From an uncultured Oscillospiraceae bacterium (GTDB taxonomy: Bacteria > Bacillota > Clostridia > Oscillospirales > Oscillospiraceae), in NCBI GenBank assembly GCA_934630985.1, contig CAKTXO010000056.1:1-8442 (forward strand): DNA of 8,442 bases, read 5' to 3'. Positions 6,248 to 8,442 of the stretch are shown piece by piece. The notes under the pieces are model-generated. The model searched no databases. It was not told the origin of the DNA and saw only the letters and a list, made by a program, of their open reading frames with translations. Both the position numbers and the translations under genes were made by a program. Each line of letters starts with the position of its first letter. Within the stretch, counting starts at the first letter, position 1.

Positions 6248-6276
6248 AGCACCCCAAGTGGGGTGCTCTTTTCTTG
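6239..6276 (-). terminator. Terminator of tRNA-Gly
   Basis: A perfect 17-bp inverted repeat (6239-6255 with 6260-6276) and a 4-base loop lie directly after the tRNA. The central stem GAGCACCCC/GGGGTGCTC is GC-rich and is followed by TTTTCTT in either direction. It therefore terminates minus-strand tRNA transcription and could block plus-strand readthrough as well. Confidence 0.88.
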
Positions 6277-6278
6277 TA

Positions 6279-6352
6279 TGGAGCAGGGTACGGGAATCGA
6301 ACCCGCCTCTGTGGCTTGGGAAGCGACCGTTCTACCGATGAACTAACCCTGC
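6279..6352 (-). tRNA. tRNA-Gly (anticodon CCC)
   Basis: On the minus strand the 74 bases fold as a complete tRNA. Acceptor GCAGGGT pairs with ACCCTGC, D-arm GTTC/GAAC encloses ATCGGTA, and the anticodon stem GTCGC/GCCAC (one mismatch) holds loop TTCCCAA with anticodon CCC. T-arm CGGG/CCCG encloses TTCGATT. The discriminator base is T, as expected for bacterial tRNA-Gly, and CCA is encoded. It reads the GGG codon. It lies 66 bp after mgtE on the same strand but has its own promoter and terminator. Confidence 0.95.
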
Positions 6353-6363
6353 GTTGTGGGGTC

Positions 6364-6392
6364 ATTATAACAGACCCCGGCCAAAAAATCAA
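6364..6392 (-). promoter_or_regulatory. Promoter of tRNA-Gly
   Basis: On the minus strand TTGATT (6387-6392), a 17-base spacer and a perfect TATAAT (6364-6369) place the start near 6357, about 5 bases before the tRNA 5' end. A 6-bp inverted repeat (6358-6363 with 6373-6378, GGGGTC/GACCCC) flanks the -10 box. Whether it matters is unknown. Confidence 0.8.
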
Positions 6393-6418
6393 TCCCTTTT
6401 TGTCGAATCGGAGCCCTC

Positions 6419-7798
6419 TTACAGTCCCAGAATGGACTTGGCGAACATGAAGTACACCAGAAGGCTCAGGGCATCCACAATGGTGGTGATGAAAGGCGAA
6501 GCCATCACCGCCGGGTCAAAGCCCAGACGCTTGGCAAGCAGAGGCAGGGTGCAGCCCACGAACTTGGCCATAATCACCGTCACCCCCAGGGTCAGGCTCA
6601 CGACCCCCGCCACCAGCAGGCTGATGCTGGCGTTGCCCATGAGCATCCGATCCACCACCAGCACCTTCACGAAGCACAGTGCCGCCAGGGTAACGCCGCA
6701 GAGAATGGCCGTCTGGAGCTCCTTCCACATGACCCGGAAAATATCCTCGAATTTCAGCTCATCCAGGCTCAGGGAACGGATCACCGTCACGGAGGACTGG
6801 GAGCCGCAGTTACCGCCGGTGTCCATCAGCATGGGGATAAAGGCGGTCAGGGCAGGCAGCAGCGCCAGGGCGCTTTCAAAGGACGAAATAATCATTCCCG
6901 TGAAGGTTGCCGACACCATCAGCAGCATCAGCCAGGGAATCCGGTGCTTGTACAGATCAAAAGGCGAGCTCTTCAGATAGGTCTTCTCGGAAGGCGTCAT
7001 AGCCGCCATGATCTCCATATCCTCGGTAGCCTCTTCTTCCATGACGTCCATGGCGTCATCGAAGGTGACGATACCCACCATCCGGTGCTCCCCGTCCACC
7101 ACGGGCAGAGCCAGGAAGTTGTACTTGCTGAACATCCGGGCCACTTCCTCCTGGTCGGTCTGGGTGGTGACGCAGATCAGGTTGGTGATCATCAGCTCTT
7201 CAATTTTATCGTCGTCATCCTCCGCCAGAAGCAGATCCTTCACGGTGACAATGCCCAGGAGCTTCCGGTCATTGGCGGTGACGTAGCAGGTGTAAATGGT
7301 CTCCTTGTCCACGCCCTGCCGGCGAATCCGCAGGATGGCCTCGCCCACGGTCATTTCCGGCCGCAGGGAGACGTACTCCGTGGTCATAATGGAACCGGCG
7401 GAGTTTTCGGGATAGCGCAGGATCTGGTTGATAGAGTGGCGCATTTCCGGGTCAGCGTGACGAAGAATCCGGCGCACCACGTTGGCGGGCATTTCCTCCA
7501 CGATATCCGCCGCGTCGTCCACATACAGTTCGTCCAGGACTTCCTTCAGCTCGTTGTCGGAGAAGCTGCGGATCAGCAGCTCCTGAGCCTCCGGCTCCAT
7601 CTCTACAAAAGTTTCCGCCGCCAGCTCCTTGGGGAGCAGCCGGAACATCAGCGGAATCTGCTTTTCCTCCAGACAGTCAAACAGTCCCGCCACGTCGCTG
7701 GGATTCATGGTCACGAGAATGTCCCGCAAAGTCGGGTACTTCTTCTCCTCCAGCATGGTAAGGACTGCTTTTTCTACAATTTCAAAACGTTCAGCCAT
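6419..7798 (-). CDS. mgtE: Magnesium transporter MgtE
   Basis: The 459-residue length and layout match MgtE Mg2+ channels. An acidic, helical N-domain spans roughly residues 10-130. A CBS pair follows (about 136-255, opening with GSIMTTEYVSL and containing LGIVTVKDLL and VGIVTFDDAMDV). A five-helix membrane domain runs from about 286 to the end. The pore signature PMLMDTGGNCGSQSSV is at 322-337, and the last helix has FITTIVDALSL with Asp 442, which corresponds to the conserved pore aspartate. In the family the cytosolic domains bind Mg2+ and close the dimeric pore when Mg2+ is plentiful. The ATG at 7796-7798 has AGGAGG six bases upstream. The leader is unusual: a 23-codon ORF plus hairpins, one covering this ribosome binding site, so translation is likely regulated. 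The gene is followed by tRNA-Gly with its own promoter. Confidence 0.96.
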   Translation of the reverse strand: MAERFEIVEKAVLTMLEEKKYPTLRDILVTMNPSDVAGLFDCLEEKQIPLMFRLLPKELAAETFVEMEPEAQELLIRSFSDNELKEVLDELYVDDAADIVEEMPANVVRRILRHADPEMRHSINQILRYPENSAGSIMTTEYVSLRPEMTVGEAILRIRRQGVDKETIYTCYVTANDRKLLGIVTVKDLLLAEDDDDKIEELMITNLICVTTQTDQEEVARMFSKYNFLALPVVDGEHRMVGIVTFDDAMDVMEEEATEDMEIMAAMTPSEKTYLKSSPFDLYKHRIPWLMLLMVSATFTGMIISSFESALALLPALTAFIPMLMDTGGNCGSQSSVTVIRSLSLDELKFEDIFRVMWKELQTAILCGVTLAALCFVKVLVVDRMLMGNASISLLVAGVVSLTLGVTVIMAKFVGCTLPLLAKRLGFDPAVMASPFITTIVDALSLLVYFMFAKSILGL

Positions 7799-7804
7799 GA
7801 TTTC

Positions 7805-7835
7805 CCTCCTATTTTCCGATTTTGAGAATAAGAGG
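7805..7835 (-). promoter_or_regulatory. Hairpin sequestering the mgtE ribosome binding site
   Basis: In the mgtE leader RNA, CCUCUUAUU (plus-strand 7827-7835) can pair along all nine bases with AAUAGGAGG (7805-7813), with one G-U pair and a 13-base loop. The second strand contains the complete AGGAGG of mgtE. The helix lies 7-37 bases upstream of the start codon. Its outermost 2 bases (7834-7835) are shared with the base of the larger stem at 7834-7902, so the two structures touch or compete. Pairing is seen in the sequence; regulation is inferred. Confidence 0.6.
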
Positions 7836-7902
7836 CAATGTATCTGATCTACGCAAGAAGGCTCACCAGGGAGCCCGCGCTACTTCGACCAGGTATATTG
7901 CC
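7834..7902 (-). promoter_or_regulatory. Leader stem spanning the small ORF and its stop codon
   Basis: The leader segments 7887-7902 and 7834-7849 pair over 16 positions: 13 Watson-Crick, one G-U and two A-C mismatches. An inner hairpin GGCUC/GAGCC (7871-7875 with 7860-7864) has a 6-base loop. The 5' strand is coding sequence of the small ORF and the 3' strand starts at its stop codon. A translating ribosome would therefore melt the structure. Confidence 0.55.
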
Positions 7903-7920
7903 ACTGCCGCCAGCGTCCAT
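7849..7920 (-). CDS. 23-residue leader peptide upstream of mgtE
   Basis: ATG at 7918-7920 has AAGGAGGT (7927-7934) 6 bases upstream, one of the strongest ribosome binding sites in the window. The ORF ends at TAG (7849-7851) after 23 codons. The peptide is rich in Gly, Ser and Leu, starts MDAGGSGN, has Pro at position 10, GRSSAG at 11-16 and ends SLVSLLA. It is too short and not hydrophobic enough for a membrane helix. Start codon, ribosome binding site and upstream promoter are all well placed, and the ORF ends 50 bases before mgtE. I read it as a translated leader controlling mgtE, comparable in concept to the mgtL leader peptide of enterobacteria, with no sequence similarity claimed. It includes AUA and CGA codons that look uncommon in the neighbouring genes. 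Confidence 0.68.
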   Translation of the reverse strand: MDAGGSGNIPGRSSAGSLVSLLA

Positions 7921-7952
7921 GGTGGTACCTCCTTCATAAAATATTCACTCTT

Positions 7953-7981
7953 ATTCTACCCATTCAAGTGCTAAATGTCAA
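7953..7981 (-). promoter_or_regulatory. Promoter of the mgtE leader and mgtE
   Basis: On the minus strand TTGACA (7976-7981), a 17-base spacer and TAGAAT (7953-7958) form a near-perfect sigma-A promoter. Transcription should begin near 7946, giving about 25 bases before the leader ORF and about 148 bases before mgtE. Its -35 is 2 bp from the -35 of the divergent acetyltransferase promoter. Confidence 0.83.
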
Positions 7982-7983
7982 CC

Positions 7984-8012
7984 TTGACGAAGGCTTTTTT
8001 GTGACGTAAAAT
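7984..8012 (+). promoter_or_regulatory. Promoter of the GNAT acetyltransferase gene
   Basis: TTGACG (7984-7989), a 17-base spacer and TAAAAT (8007-8012) give a good sigma-A promoter, with a start near 8019. The leader of about 50 bases can form either GAAGU/ACUUC (8013-8017 with 8028-8032) or GGGGC/GCCCC (8021-8025 with 8036-8040). These exclude each other; significance is unknown. Confidence 0.72.
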
Positions 8013-8068
8013 GAAGTTGCGGGGCTGACTTCTTCGCCCCAGGCTTTCGTCAAAGTGAGGTTCTTTCT

Positions 8069-8442
8069 ATGCTGCGAATGGCTCAGGAAGCGGATCTTCC
8101 GGAAATGCTGGAAATCTACGCCCCCTATGTGCTGAACACCACCGTAAGCTTTGAGTACGCGCCCCCCTCCCCGGCGGAATTTCGCCGTCGGTTCACTGAG
8201 TACACCAGGCAGTTTCCCTGGCTGGTCTGGGAGGAAGGGAATCGGATCCTGGGCTACGCCTACGCCAGCGCCCCCTTCACCCGGAAGGCCTATCAGTGGT
8301 GCGCCGAGCCCACCATCTATCTGCGCCGGGAAGCCCAGGGCAAGGACATTGCCCGGAAGCTCTATGCCGTGCTGGAGGAAATTCTCTTTTCCCAGGGCTA
8401 TCAGGTGCTCTACAGCCTGGTCTGCGGGGAAAATATTCCCTC
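8069..8442 (+). CDS. GNAT N-acetyltransferase, phosphinothricin acetyltransferase (PAT/MnaT) type (3' end missing)
   Basis: 124 complete codons are visible and the frame runs off the window end; the family is usually about 165-180 residues, so roughly two thirds is present. The pattern is that of the PAT group. It has an opening MLRMAQEADLPEMLEIY, then VLNTTVSFEY (21-30), PWLV (50-53), GYAYASPF-like GYAYASAPF (62-70), AYQWCAEPTIYL with the conserved Glu 80, and the acetyl-CoA loop QGKDIARKLY (90-99). The loop has Asp 93 where a Gly is usual. Such enzymes acetylate amino groups of small molecules, including methionine sulfone/sulfoximine or phosphinothricin-like compounds; the physiological substrate here is unknown. 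The ATG at 8069 is chosen because it gives the usual N-terminal length and has GTGAGG 8 bases upstream, a weaker site than those nearby. The gene is divergent from mgtE. Confidence 0.88.
   Translation, partial: MLRMAQEADLPEMLEIYAPYVLNTTVSFEYAPPSPAEFRRRFTEYTRQFPWLVWEEGNRILGYAYASAPFTRKAYQWCAEPTIYLRREAQGKDIARKLYAVLEEILFSQGYQVLYSLVCGENIP

Noticed and set aside
6021..6392. Minus-strand open frame of 123 codons across the repeat block and tRNA
   Set aside because: It runs through the tRNA, its terminator and the repeat hairpins, lacks a ribosome binding site, and changes content exactly at repeat borders. It is a by-product of the repeats.
7799..7948. M-box (ykoK) Mg2+ riboswitch in the mgtE leader
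   Set aside because: The leader is only about 148 bases, contains an ORF, and I could not find the conserved M-box core segments.
7824..7957. Perfect 10-base complement between AGAATAAGAG at the mgtE promoter and CTCTTATTCT in the leader
   Set aside because: The upstream copy overlaps the -10 box (TAGAAT), so most of it should not be in the transcript. It would matter only if the real start lies further upstream.
7982..8000. CCTTGACGAAGGCTTTTTT as an intrinsic terminator
   Set aside because: The stem is only 4 bp and it overlaps the -35 region of a good promoter; the T-run is part of the promoter spacer.

Overview
The window looks like chromosome from a gut-type Clostridia (Bacillota), most likely a member of the Oscillospiraceae/Ruminococcaceae. 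This is inferred from moderately high GC, strong AGGAGG ribosome binding sites, a PdaA-type (spore cortex) deacetylase, a thiN-type thiamine kinase, and the family of GC-rich palindromic intergenic repeats. No phage, plasmid or CRISPR genes are seen.

Layout. 1-1047 (+) is the 3' part of a class B penicillin-binding protein. 1048-1433 is a gene-free gap with one REP-like repeat, two hairpin elements that share TGTAGGGG/CCCCTACA ends, and a terminator hairpin between converging genes. 1434-4623 (-) holds thiN, a MocR-type PLP-dependent regulator 8 bp behind it, and an ADP-ribosylglycohydrolase-fold protein with its own promoter. 4725-5501 (+) is a PdaA-like polysaccharide deacetylase, divergent from thiN. 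5502-6278 is a second gene-free region, packed with nested inverted repeats and broken copies of a tRNA 3' end plus terminator. It leads into an intact tRNA-Gly(CCC) on the minus strand (6279-6352) with a near-consensus promoter. 6419-7798 (-) is the magnesium transporter mgtE. 8069-8442 (+) is the start of a PAT-type GNAT acetyltransferase, cut by the window end.

Main point of interest. The roughly 150-nt leader of mgtE contains an unlisted 23-codon ORF (7849-7920, -) with a strong Shine-Dalgarno sequence and a near-consensus promoter. A long imperfect stem spans most of that ORF and its stop codon. Immediately after it, a 9-bp helix pairs with the Shine-Dalgarno sequence of mgtE. I recognise no M-box motif here. 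This looks like a leader-peptide and RNA-structure control of Mg2+ uptake, which is inference. The mgtE promoter is back to back with the acetyltransferase promoter, their -35 boxes 2 bp apart.

Second point. The ADP-ribosylglycohydrolase homologue lacks the aspartates of both metal-binding motifs, so it is probably not a conventional ADP-ribosyl hydrolase.

The genes are mostly independent housekeeping functions (cell wall, thiamine cofactor, Mg2+, tRNA). I see no multi-gene defence or biosynthetic system.
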